Shown piece after piece: positions 55,869-64,000 of a DNA stretch of 64,000 nucleotides. Each line of letters starts with the position of its first letter. Positions within the stretch are counted from its first letter, which is position 1. A program made the position numbers and the translations under genes. The notes below the pieces were generated by a model. It saw nothing but the letters and a program-made list of their open reading frames with translations, was not told the origin of the DNA and searched no databases. Source of the stretch: Kingdonia uniflora (lineage: Eukaryota > Streptophyta > Magnoliopsida > Ranunculales > Circaeasteraceae); contig JACGCM010002543.1 in the NCBI GenBank assembly GCA_014058105.1, positions 1-64,000 on the forward strand, in the 5' to 3' direction.

Positions 55869-57490
55869 TAGATAGAAGCTTGCCAATATACTTTGTAAAT
55901 TCCTCACGATCTCTGAGTACCAACTTTGTGACTATCTGTTGGTAAATCTCAGGGGGTAGCTAATCCCAATTCCACACCTCAGAATGATAAATGGAAATGC
56001 CAGAAAGATTCGAAATCGAAAACACTATAATTTACCAGAAGGAGAGAAGTGGAAAATCCTTACGGATAAAAAACCACTCCCGCAAACAATCCACTATAAT
56101 CAAATAGGTTACAAACGATCCCTCAAGCCTCCTCGAAGCTTTAATGGAGTCTCTCAAACCCTAGCCTCTCTAAGATTAAACACAGGAAGAGATAGGTTAA
56201 ACATAACCTCAGTCCTCTTTATATAGTAGAGAGCTAATTACAAGTAGTACAGAAATCGAGGCAAACTCCAACGTACCAGAACGAACTCAACCCTTCCTAT
56301 GTTAGGTCACATTACAAGGGTACTCTTCGGATATCCTGGAGTTGGTGTTGACACCATGCTCTAATGCTGCTGTAGTTGTAAGGCCTAATAGCTGCGTCGT
56401 CTTGTCCAGTGAGCTGGCGATCTGCCTTGTCATACTTCGACGGACTTTGAATCCTTCTTCAGCTGTACGCACAAAACTAGTTTGAGTCTTCATGAAACTT
56501 TACCAGCTCGAGTCTTTAGTTAACATAACCAGCATGAATCTTCAGGTAATCTAATAAGTTCAAATTTCAGGTACAAAAACCAGTTCGAATCTGAACATTG
56601 AAAAATCTCATTTTAAATCTGTTTTATTCCGACTTCGATCCTTGCTCGTTTTACGAGCTCCAATGAGCTTCGGCAAGCATAGTGAATTCTGAGCTCGTTC
56701 CTTGAGCTTCACAGAGCTTCGTCCAGCATAGATCGAGTTCATACCTCAAAAAGTTCATCCTTAACATGCTCATCCCACGAGCTCCGATGAACTTCCTCGA
56801 CCACAATTCGAGTTTATACATAACAATCTCCCACTTGAAATCGAATCTATCGTAACCCTTCACATGATCTCCAAATGGATTGCTCGCTCTAACCGGACCT
56901 TCAATCGCGAAAACCCAGTTATGAAATTTCATAATCTTCAATACTATCCTGCAAAATAAGAGAAAAAGGATTAGTGAACTTGCGGCAACGATATTAATAC
57001 AATTTCCAAGTTTATTGTAGTCTATAATATCCTGATTTTTAAATTTACATATATTTTAGTTCGTTTGAGACAGAGTATTAAATAATATCAATTTGGGAAG
57101 ATAATTCATAAAGAAAAAATATTCAAGAAGGAAGTTTTCTAGAATTTAGCTTCCCTGTCGCTCAAAATAAGTGATTAATGAACTATGTCGTTCTTTACTG
57201 AGATTTTTTTTTCTGTTGTTTCAAAAAGCTGTAACTCTCAAACGACTAAGCAGAAAAATATAATCTATAGCAATTCAGAAATTGTTTCTAATTATCTAAA
57301 ACTTTGGCAGAAAACGTATTTCCCAATTGTGAAGTGTAGATGATCAAAAACCGCAAAACATTCAGGAACACACTTTTCGCTGAAAGCTGAGTATGTATCT
57401 TCCAAAATTAACATCTCCAAAACCGCTTATCAGAAATTGTTAAATCTAATTTATTTGAAAATAAATCTTATAGATCTAATTGGCAAACTT
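55869..57490 (-). mobile_element. Copia-type LTR and adjoining 3' fragment
   Basis: The minus strand at 56,837-56,826 reads AAGTGGGAGAT, directly followed by TGTTATGTATAAACTCG, a typical copia PPT and LTR start. The LTR therefore extends left from 56,825 to about 55,869. A minus-strand TATA box CTACTATATAAAG lies near 56,221-56,233. A segment at 56,285-56,440 is shared with the inverted-repeat arms at 18.3-19.5 kb. To the right of the PPT the minus strand shows FHNWVFAIEGPVRASNPFGD, which I do not recognise. The outer limits are approximate and no duplication was identified. Confidence 0.6.
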
Positions 57491-57583
57491 AACAACTAAC
57501 CATGATAGGACACCAACAAGCTAAAATAGAAGAAAAGAATTTAAAGAAAAGAAATTCGGTATTAAAAAGAATCGTGATTATGA
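57491..57583 (-). other. Leader remnant fused to LTR interior
   Basis: Contains AAAAGAATTTAAAGAAAAGA and ATTCGGTATTAAAAAGAAT, the phrase that precedes the PBS at 30,768. Directly after it comes sequence from about position 335 of the family A LTR, so the PBS and the LTR start were deleted. Confidence 0.65.
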
Positions 57584-58474
57584 AGAACATTTAGTAATTA
57601 TGCTTTTAAGTGATGATGATGAGCAAATTAGAGAATTATCAACTCAACCATAGCTAGGCTTGAGTGAGTTCTCTAGTATTTCTTCTTTCTAGATCTTCAA
57701 ATCAAGTTTTTGACTAGAAGCAATTGTTTTAATCCAAAGTTATCATACACCAAACTGAAGCTATGGTCAAGCCTTCAATATGATGTACTAACTTATCACT
57801 CGTAAAACTAAGAGAAAACTAATTAGAACCTAATTAATATCAACAATTTCCCATCCACTAGAACATTAGCCGCTCATCTCGGACTTCATCGCATTAACAA
57901 ATGATTATTTACAAAAGAAAATAAAAGAGAGAAAAGAAAATTAAAAAAACTAAAACTTCATTTCTTCTAAACTTGATCAAATATGAGATGCCCAATTACA
58001 ATGGGGGGAGGGTTCCTTTTATAGGAGAAGAAACCCAAATTTAGAAACTATACATTAAATTGTAAAGAATATTTTCATAATAATATCTTCTTATTTTACA
58101 ACCAACCTCCTACGATTCTTGCATATAATTCTCTTAAGTGATGTAAATATCCTTCTTCATGGAAACTCTTGCATATATCCTCAATATAAAATATCTTCTA
58201 GGATCTTGGATGTAATATATTATTTGATCTTATTCTCCAAGAATATTTGTGTATATATTTCTTCAATCTTAAGACCAAATATATTCTGTCTTTGACTTTT
58301 TGTGCCATAAACTGCTGGAGACACTTTTACTTGACTTTAAGAGCTTGGTTTAAAATATCCATCTCTTAAAAGCTACAATCAAAAAACCGTACATAAGTAC
58401 CCAAAATTAAATATAATGGATGACTAAAATACATGTTCAGGAAGATTAAAAATATCATAATTATGCGCTCATCA
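57584..58474 (-). repeat. 5' LTR (family A), PBS-proximal end deleted
   Basis: Runs from AACATTTAGTAATTATGC to ATTATGCGCTCATCA. It retains the minus-strand TATA region (GGTTCCTTTTATAGG near 58,011) and the outer terminus. It is followed exactly by the CAACT duplication. Confidence 0.8.
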
Positions 58475-58980
58475 CAACTCGTGCGCGAAATAACGGCAAC
58501 TCGTGCGCGGAACAAAAGCAAGTCGTGCTCAAGTTATAAGAAAGGCAGTTCATGCTTAAGTGGTAGAACAGTTCAATCTTGAGTGAAAGCTCACAAATAG
58601 TTTGTGCTTAACATAAGCAACTCGTGCTTAAGTTATACATAAAAAATTGTTCATGCTTGAGTGGGACCACCCATTATAAAAGAAACAAATCATGACAAAG
58701 CAACTCGTGCAGCAACTTATAACAAGAGCTCGTTATGCTGGACCCACAGCTCGCTAAAAACCAAAGCTCGATTTCGTGCTCGCAACAAAAGAATTAAGGT
58801 CCACCACAGTTTGTTCTCAAGTTAATAATCCATTAAAACCAGTTCGTGCTCATGTTTTTGGACCCACAGCAAAAAAAAACTGTAAAGAAACTTGTGCTTG
58901 TAAAAAAAACAAAGCTCGTGTTCAAGTTCGTTTCATTGGACCCATAGCTCGTAAATGATCTCCGTAAAAATATAAGAGGC
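58475..58980. repeat. Degenerate array of an ~25-base CTCGTGCTTAAG motif in the leader
   Basis: Ten or more imperfect copies of CAACTCGTGCTTAAGTTATA, for example CAACTCGTGCGCGAAATAAC (58,475), CAAGTCGTGCTCAAGTTATA (58,519), CAACTCGTGCTTAAGTTATA (58,618), CAACTCGTGCAGCAACTTAT (58,700) and AGTTCGTGCTCATG (58,841). The phrase GGACCCACAGC recurs at 58,740 and 58,860. It is the continuation of leader L4. The equivalent part of L1 has only one such motif (CAACTAGTGCTTGGGCAC), so the motif was amplified here. Confidence 0.7.
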
Positions 58981-59249
58981 CACACAGTAACAGTTCAAAG
59001 AAAATAATAATTGTAGCAACTTGTTAATGTTAAGTTATATTTTCCATATAACATTGTTACGGAGAAAGGAACTTGTAACTGTGTTGTACAATCTTGAGAA
59101 CTCATCACCTTGAGCACCCAATAATTGTTCCTTTTTGTACCCAAGTGGTTGCCAAAAATAATGAAAAGAAAAGAAATGGAAAGAGAGAAGAAAGGGGGAA
59201 AACGATAAAATCGGCTTAAAAATAACAACTAAAAAAATGTATTCACAAG
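58981..59249 (-). other. Leader (copy L4), PBS-proximal part
   Basis: Matches L1 7,890-8,097: CACCTTGAGCACCCAATAAT, GTACCCAAGTGGTTGCC, an A/G-rich run and TCGGCTTAAAAATAACAACT. No coding signal. The short minus-strand frames here are shadows. Confidence 0.65.
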
Positions 59250-59267
59250 TCCCAGGCAACGGCGCCA
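59250..59267 (-). other. tRNA-Asp primer-binding site
   Basis: The minus strand reads TGGCGCCGTTGCCTGGGA, one mismatch from the exact tRNA-Asp complement at 30,768-30,785. It lies six bases inside the LTR end at 59,274, the same gap as in the family B element. Confidence 0.9.
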
Positions 59268-59273
59268 AAAACT

Positions 59274-60503
59274 TGATCGATTATAAACCCACATCTTAAA
59301 TGGCCCGCATGCGCACAGTGTACTGTTAAGTACAAGGGTGAGTTGGGTCATATCCCACGAAACTTGTGGTACGAATTATACTTCGAGCTACTAGTGTTAT
59401 CCAATAACAATAAATTTGATGTTGATTTTGAACTAAAAAGAAAAAATAAACAAATGCTATAAAATATGAGTTGTATGAGTTGGAGTGAGAACTAAGGCTT
59501 AGATTCCACTCCACCCTTTGTACTATGAGATAGTATAAATAATTAAAGTAAATTATGAGTTCCCGTATCGCATATCCTTGGTCGGGCATATGCAATGCAT
59601 CAAAAGATAAAAGAGATTTATGATTAGGAACTATCCATAAACCTCATTATTCAACCATGGTCTGGTTGATAAGAGTGAGTTATGCCCTCTTCTCCATGTT
59701 CCAAACCATCTTGTAATGGTCAAACAAGATGGTTTCCTTATATTCTTTACTCCCTTGAATCCAAGCTATGGTCAAGCTAGAATCGTGGGAAGAAGAATAT
59801 GTATTAAAACGAAAGAAGAGAAAGTAACTACTCTAGTTATACAGTATTATTCTATACTAAGGCTATAATGGGTAGAGCTTCCTCTAGCCTTGGCTAAGAA
59901 GATTAGCTACTCATCCCTTTGATCATTGCCATATTACTTGCTTAAAGGAAATGATAAGAAAAAGAGATAAATAATAACATTTATTGCTATGAACTTTGAT
60001 ATTACACTCTAATAAGTGATGCCCAATTATAATAGGGGGGGGTTCCTTTTATAGGAGAAGGAATCCAAATTTAGAAACTATACATTAAATTCTAAATAAT
60101 ATTTTCACAATAATATCTTCTAATATTACAACCAATCACCTAATATTCTTGCATATAATTTCCTTAAGTGATGTAGAAATTTTTCTTCATGGAAATTCTT
60201 GCATATATCTTCAATATAAAATATCTTTAAGGATCTTGGATGCAATATATTATTTGATCTTATTCTCCAAGAATATTTGTGAATATATTTCTTCAATCTT
60301 GAGACCAAATATATTGTGTCTTTGACTTTTTGTGTTATGAACTTCTGGAGACACTTTTACTTGACTTTAAGAGCTTGGTCTCAAATATCCATCTCCAGTA
60401 GCTACAATCAATCAAATGAGCATAGGTACCCAAAATTAAATATAATGGACAACTAAAATACATGTTCGGGTATATTAAAAATGTCATAATTATGCGCTCA
60501 TCA
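59274..60503 (-). repeat. Chimeric 5' LTR: U3 of family A joined to R-U5 of family B
   Basis: The PBS-proximal part (59,274-about 60,018) matches family B: TGATCGATTATAAACCCACA, GGTACGAATTATACTTCGAG, GATCATTGCCATATTACTTG. The outer part (about 60,019-60,503) matches family A: GATGCCCAATTATAATAGGG, AAGGATCTTGGATGCAATAT, ATTATGCGCTCATCA. The switch falls within ATAAGTGATGCCC. The minus-strand TATA box CTATAAAAGG lies at 60,045-60,054, so the predicted transcription start is near 60,022. The switch therefore coincides with the U3/R border. Confidence 0.8.
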
Positions 60504-61223
60504 TTAAGCTTTAAAATAAACTTTGTGTTAGTAATTCATTTTTGCTTATAATTGATGTCATGTGGTACTCGAGCACTAACAAAATTGAGATATGTTATTT
60601 TTGATGACCAAAAGCGTTATATTGCGGCAGGTGCTTGCCGAGATAAAACTAAAAATGCAAAATAGATACATGGGAGAAGGGAAGGCCATCCTGAAGAAAC
60701 TGGAAACTGAAGACTATGGATATTTTGGTAATCATAAATAATGTTGAGGTGTATGCCAGAATGGGAAGAAGAGGTGTTATGTTTTTTTTTTGCTTTTTTT
60801 TGCTAAAGTAAGCGGAGGTTATGGCAAGACCCTTTAACTAAGAATTATAACAAGCATCAACTACAAATGTTTGTATCCAATGCCCCTAGCATTCTCCTAT
60901 ATTATAGAACACAAGTTATAAGACAAGGGGCTAGAAGGCAAGAAGTGGGAATGGGAATAAGAAGTGTTATGTAGGAATCAACTTCATTGAACTTTTGCTC
61001 TGGATGTTTAAACTCAGCTTACACCGAGTCATCTGTACATAGTGCTTCTATTTTACCAATTGTAATAACATTTTTAATCAATATAATATATTTTGGATGC
61101 CTTTCCACATTTATTGCAGGTTCATTTTTATTATAAATTTTTTTTTCAAGCAATATATTACCATCGCCTAAAGGTTTTTGTGATAAGTAAAAGCCGTCGC
61201 AAAAAATCTTTTTTTTGGTAGTG
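60504..61223. other. Right arm of the CACTA element
   Basis: 720 bp between the chimeric LTR and the CACTA terminus. Close to the end are ATCGCCTAAAGG and GCCGTCGCAAAAAATC, sub-terminal GCGACGG-type motifs. The middle holds GAAGGCCATCCTGAAGAAAC and a T-rich run (60,782-60,800). No transposase or other protein was recognised in any frame. Confidence 0.6.
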
Positions 61224-61904
61224 TAAAGTACTAAGAGAAACTAATTAGGACCTAATTAATACCAACTATTGCTCATCCAAGAAGAGGACTCATCCTAGCC
61301 TTAGCTATGAGATTAGCTGATCATCTCGAACTTCATCTTATTAACAACTAATGAAGACATTAATAAAAATTAAACTAAGAAGAAGAAAAAAAAATTAGTT
61401 GTATTCACTTTTATATGAGATGCCCAATTACAATGGGGGGAGAGTTCCTTTGCAGAAGAAAGAACCCAAATTTAGAAACTATACATTAAATTTTAAAGAA
61501 TATTTTCACAATAATTACTTTTAATATTATAACTAATCACCTAATATTCTAGCATATAATTCCATTAAGTGATGTAGAGATCTTTCTTCATTAAAACTCT
61601 TGCATATATCTTCAATATAAAATATCTTCAAGGATCTTGGATACAATATCTTCTTTGATCTTATTCTCCAAGAATATTTTTATATATATTTCTTCAATTT
61701 TAAAACCAAATATATTGTATCTTTGACTTTTTGTGCTATGAACTGCTGGAGACACTTTTACTTTACTTTAAGAGTTTGGTTTCAAATATCCATTTCCAAT
61801 AGCTACAATCAAACAAACGCGCCTAAGTACCCAAAATTAAATATAATAGATGACTAAAATAGATGTTCGGGTATATTAAAAATGTCATAATTATGTGCTC
61901 ATCA
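61224..61904 (-). repeat. Solo LTR (family A), piece 3 of 3
   Basis: Starts with the CACTA duplication TAA, then AGTACTAAGAGAAACTAATT, continuing piece 2 in register with 23,320 and 31,340. It ends TTATGTGCTCATCA at 61,904. The next bases GGTTACCTCCCAAGAA continue the outer element. Confidence 0.85.
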
Positions 61905-62676
61905 GGTTACCTCCCAAGAAATGTTAAATTTACCGTCTTCAGCCAGAAGAATGTACCCCCAAACTTAAATTTTTAATATGACCTGAAGGGTAGGAAGTTG
62001 AAAAAGTGATGCAATATCCTAGCTGCAAATTCTCTTTTAAAAACCAGAGAACATATGAATGGTAATCCTCAATATTAACCCTAATTGGGCAGATATATTA
62101 TGTAAAAACCAGAAGGAGTTATAAACTAATTATCCATAAAAAAATTAAAAACTTTTCCTATCAGTTGATGATTCTAAGTTAAAATTTTTAGACAAATCAA
62201 GAAAAACCATTTTCTCCAAGATGAAGCAAGCACGGACTTAAAAAATATATTTTCCTTTAGAATTTTTAATGCAATCATATGATTACTACGTGTTGCAGTA
62301 AATAATAAGATTGGTATACAAGTATCCGTCCCCAAAAATATATTTGATTCAAAACTCAGCTTTTTAGGAATGATATTTTCTTTGAAAATTTTCAAAACCT
62401 CCATGTTATCATTGATATTCCAAAAACTGTTAAAGGTGGTTCTGACAAAGCAAGTCCGTAAGGTATCCCTAAAATTATAATTTTTCCAAAAAATATTTTC
62501 TTTTAATAGAAGAAAACTATATTACATATCTTTGGATGTGAGGATCGGGGAACAATCGACTTCAATAAATATTTAATTTGTGTGTGCCTAAAATTAGAAC
62601 TTATCTCAAGGGATTCATCTTGACCATTCATGTAGATATTTATTGGTTTAGAGACATGGCAAAGTTGAAACTCATC
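61905..62676 (-). other. 3' region of the outer element, right side of the nest
   Basis: Starts with GGTTACCTCCCAAGAAATGT and GAATGTACCCCCAAACTTA, matching 25,320-25,370 and 5,390-5,450. It is AT-rich and shows only broken minus-strand frames. The frame at 62,174-62,404 (KEKENIIPKKLSFES-like) is not conserved in the other copies. It may be the degraded end of the ORF to the right. Confidence 0.5.
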
Positions 62677-63584
62677 TTAAGATGATAATGATTGTACCAT
62701 TACACAGATCTCAGGATCATTCGAGTTCTTGAAATAATTTAAACATTCATCAGCAAAAATATAACCAGAGTTATCTCTGCACAAGTCCTCAAAATCGCTT
62801 ATGGTCATGGTACCCCCATTAGGCTCAGGCGATGGAGGTATGGATTCAAAGAAGATAGATGAAGGTGATATTGGTTGGGATAAAGATGGAGCTCGTATTT
62901 CCTCAAAGATCAATGTTAAATTCACAATTAATCTAAGAAATTTGTCATCCTCCTTATCATTTGAGAAACCGTCTCAGAATTTGGAAAAATACTCACTTTT
63001 TGTATTTATATTATTTTCGAATTGGGGGGGCTCTTTCTGTGAAAGGATGCATAATGACATCGGTGGTTGAATGTTGAGGGCTAAATTAGGAGGTGTTTGG
63101 GAAAGAATTTTATTTAACATGTTAGCCGCTTCTTTTAGAGCTTCTTGTGATGTAGGATCATTGGCCTCAACATGGTTATCTTCTAAATCTATATCGTTAT
63201 ATGACATCCATTTACCCAATGGGGAAAAAATTTCATGACTTTGCTCGAGATCAAAATTTTATAGACCAGAAGTGGAATTTACTTCGATCTGCCTTTTGAG
63301 ACTATTAGCCGAATATTCTTGCTCATTCCTATGTATCATGGCTGCAAACTGACTTATCTGAGTATCTGACCTAGAGATAGATTGAGTCGAAGAAGTTTCA
63401 TTCAACGATGTCTATTGCTGGAATTGTATCATTTGTTGCTAAAATTATATTGATTGATGCATGATTTCTTCCAAAGATAGCTTGGGTAGAGTGGGTAGAA
63501 ATTATTTAAAGGACAAGAAGGATTGATTGGTCTGCATATAGGAATGAGGTTGGAAAGGTTTCCCATATTATAAGTTTTGGTGGT
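62677..63584 (-). pseudogene. Gag-C-terminal-like ORF and unrecognised domain of the outer element
   Basis: Minus strand, cut at its start by the LTR at 63,585. The first part, with stops, shows SISRSDTQISQFAAMIHRNE and corresponds to ISRLETQITQLST at 54.7 kb. 62,974-63,219 reads GKWMSYNDIDLEDNHVEAND, SQEALKEAANMLNKILSQTP, LCILSQKEPPQFENN. 62,677-62,925 reads VNLTLIFEEIRAPSLSQPIS, GGTMTISDFEDLCRDN and DECLNYFKNSNDPEICVMVQ. The GGT-T--FE-L ... CLNYFK arrangement is shared with 5,656-6,066. I know no family with this signature. A structural or accessory role is possible. Confidence 0.55.
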
Positions 63585-64000
63585 TGATAAACGGTTTTAA
63601 GGGCCTCTACAAAATACCCGCTCAAAGTACGGTTATCAAATTGTAGTACGGATGAGTGTGATCGAATCTACAGGGAGATTTGGAAAAACAAATATTTTCT
63701 AGGCCAAATTACAGTTTTATAAGAGATAAATCTAAAAAGATGTAAAAACTAATTATAAAACTTAATGAAAGAGAGTTAAGGTTCGAACTTGGCATCTTCC
63801 TTTCAAACAACTATTCAATATTCAACTAGATCCCAATATCCCCACCCATCATATGTTCGTGTTAAGATACATACGAAGTTGTAAAATAAACCACTAAATC
63901 TATGGTTAAGCATTTAGTGGATATACTTTTAAGTGACGGTGAAGAGTGTCTTAGAGAATTATCAACTCAACCATGGCTAGACTTGAGTGAGTTTTCTAAT
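63585..64000 (-). repeat. LTR family A copy inserted in the ORF, running off the window
   Basis: Starts TGATAAACGGTTTTAAGGGC at 63,585, inside the ORF phrase that reads AATTTTGGTGGTCCC in the copy at 54,981. It matches the first 416 bases of other family A LTRs (GAGTGTGATCGAATCTACAG, GTGTCTTAGAGAATTATCAA). Whether it is solo or part of a full element cannot be seen. The left flank is GTGGT. Confidence 0.8.

Larger units (their letters stand above)
53527..58474 (-). mobile_element. Non-autonomous Athila-derived element with perfect CAACT duplication
   Basis: A minus-strand element with family A LTRs (53,527-about 54,560 and 57,584-58,474), a broken gag-C-terminal-like ORF (54,558-55,079) and a leader. 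CAACT flanks it exactly on both sides (53,522-53,526 and 58,475-58,479). Two internal deletions are evident: the 3' LTR runs straight into the ORF (PPT and 3' region lost), and the leader runs straight into the middle of the 5' LTR (PBS lost). A copia-type LTR interrupts the leader. No pol was ever seen in it. Confidence 0.82.
53147..60503 (-). mobile_element. Element with chimeric LTR: leader, PBS and 5' LTR only
   Basis: A minus-strand element reduced to its 5' end. It has leader sequence at 53,147-53,526 and 58,475-59,249, a tRNA-Asp PBS (59,250-59,267) and a 5' LTR (59,274-60,503) combining families A and B. The coding region and 3' LTR are missing: the leader begins abruptly next to the Tat LTR. 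A 5-kb element (53,527-58,474) is inserted in the leader. The pentamer right of the LTR is TTAAG; no partner was found on the left. Confidence 0.7.
32159..61223. mobile_element. CACTA (En/Spm-type) DNA transposon, non-autonomous, heavily invaded
   Basis: The left end reads CACTACCAAAAAATGAC. The right end reads TTTTTTTTGGTAGTG, whose reverse complement is CACTACCAAAAAAAA, so the first 13 bases are a perfect terminal inverted repeat. It is flanked by TAA at 32,156-32,158 and at 61,224-61,226, the 3-bp duplication typical of CACTA elements. The host LTR continues in register on both sides. Without the inserted 33,332-60,503 block the element is about 1.9 kb. No transposase domain was recognised, so it probably moved by an enzyme supplied in trans. 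Confidence 0.9.
19860..64000 (-). mobile_element. Outermost Athila-derived non-autonomous element hosting the nest
   Basis: A minus-strand element whose own sequence is the 3' LTR (19,860-21,042), 3' internal region (21,043-22,329 and 61,905-62,676) and a broken ORF (62,677-63,584). The two internal parts join in register with the uninterrupted copy at 25,300-25,380: left CTGAATGTGACATGGGATG, right GGTTACCTCCCAAGAA, against CTGAATGTGTCATGGGTTAC. About 39.6 kb of other elements lie between them. Another LTR (63,585 on) interrupts the ORF at the right edge. The 5' end is outside the window. Confidence 0.75.

Noticed and set aside
56651..56941. Host gene exon suggested by FHNWVFAIEGPVRAS
   Set aside because: It spans a copia PPT and LTR start. 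The part inside the LTR cannot be coding and the rest has no recognisable family.

Overview
This window is repeat-only DNA from a plant nuclear genome, probably a eudicot with a large repeat-rich genome. The evidence is Ty3/gypsy elements of the Athila and Tat types, a Ty1/copia element, a CACTA DNA transposon, plant-type primer-binding sites (the 3' end of tRNA-Asp) and plant TATA boxes. I found no host protein gene, tRNA, rRNA or CRISPR array. Almost every coding stretch is a decayed transposon ORF with stops and frameshifts. The species cannot be named from the sequence.

Left part (1-19.86 kb). A truncated minus-strand Tat-like element (1-3.83 kb; RT, protease, gag, PBS, LTR) abuts a minus-strand Athila-derived non-autonomous element (3.83-9.28 kb) that carries an inverted internal block. 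Next comes a 5'-truncated plus-strand Ty1/copia element (9.28-17.48 kb). Its pol is split by a 4.4-kb solo LTR (10,397-14,804) flanked by a perfect 5-bp target duplication. An LTR fragment (17.59-18.27 kb) and a 0.5-kb inverted repeat of LTR-like arms (18.30-19.53 kb) follow.

Right part (19.86-64 kb). This is one nest that can be unpicked junction by junction. An outer minus-strand element (3' LTR at 19,860) is split by a solo LTR. That LTR is cut into three pieces (22,330-22,773, 32,046-32,158, 61,224-61,904) which together have the length of one complete LTR. The first cut holds a 9.3-kb Athila-like pol element (22,774-32,045). The second holds a CACTA transposon with perfect termini and TAA duplications (32,159-61,223). 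Inside the CACTA lies a very long Tat-like element (33,332-53,146) with gag-pol on the minus strand and a duplicated gene on the opposite strand, plus a chimeric-LTR element (53,147-60,503). These two host a further long LTR (50,706-52,680) and a 5-kb non-autonomous element (53,527-58,474) with a perfect CAACT duplication. That element is itself interrupted by a copia-type LTR (about 55,869-57,490).

How the parts relate. The Athila-like elements share LTRs, a tRNA-Asp primer site and a leader of about 1.5 kb, but divide the coding capacity. The 22.8-32.0 kb copy has RT, RNase H and integrase without gag. The other copies have a gag-C-terminal-like ORF plus an unrecognised ORF and no pol. One 5' LTR (59,274-60,503) joins the U3 of one LTR family to the R-U5 of another at the predicted transcription start, as a template switch between co-packaged RNAs would do. 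The Tat-like element has an antisense transcription unit next to its 3' LTR, containing a 112-codon ORF behind a plant promoter and two tandem copies of a coiled-coil gene. All boundaries were found by reading. Those given as approximate have not been aligned by computer.
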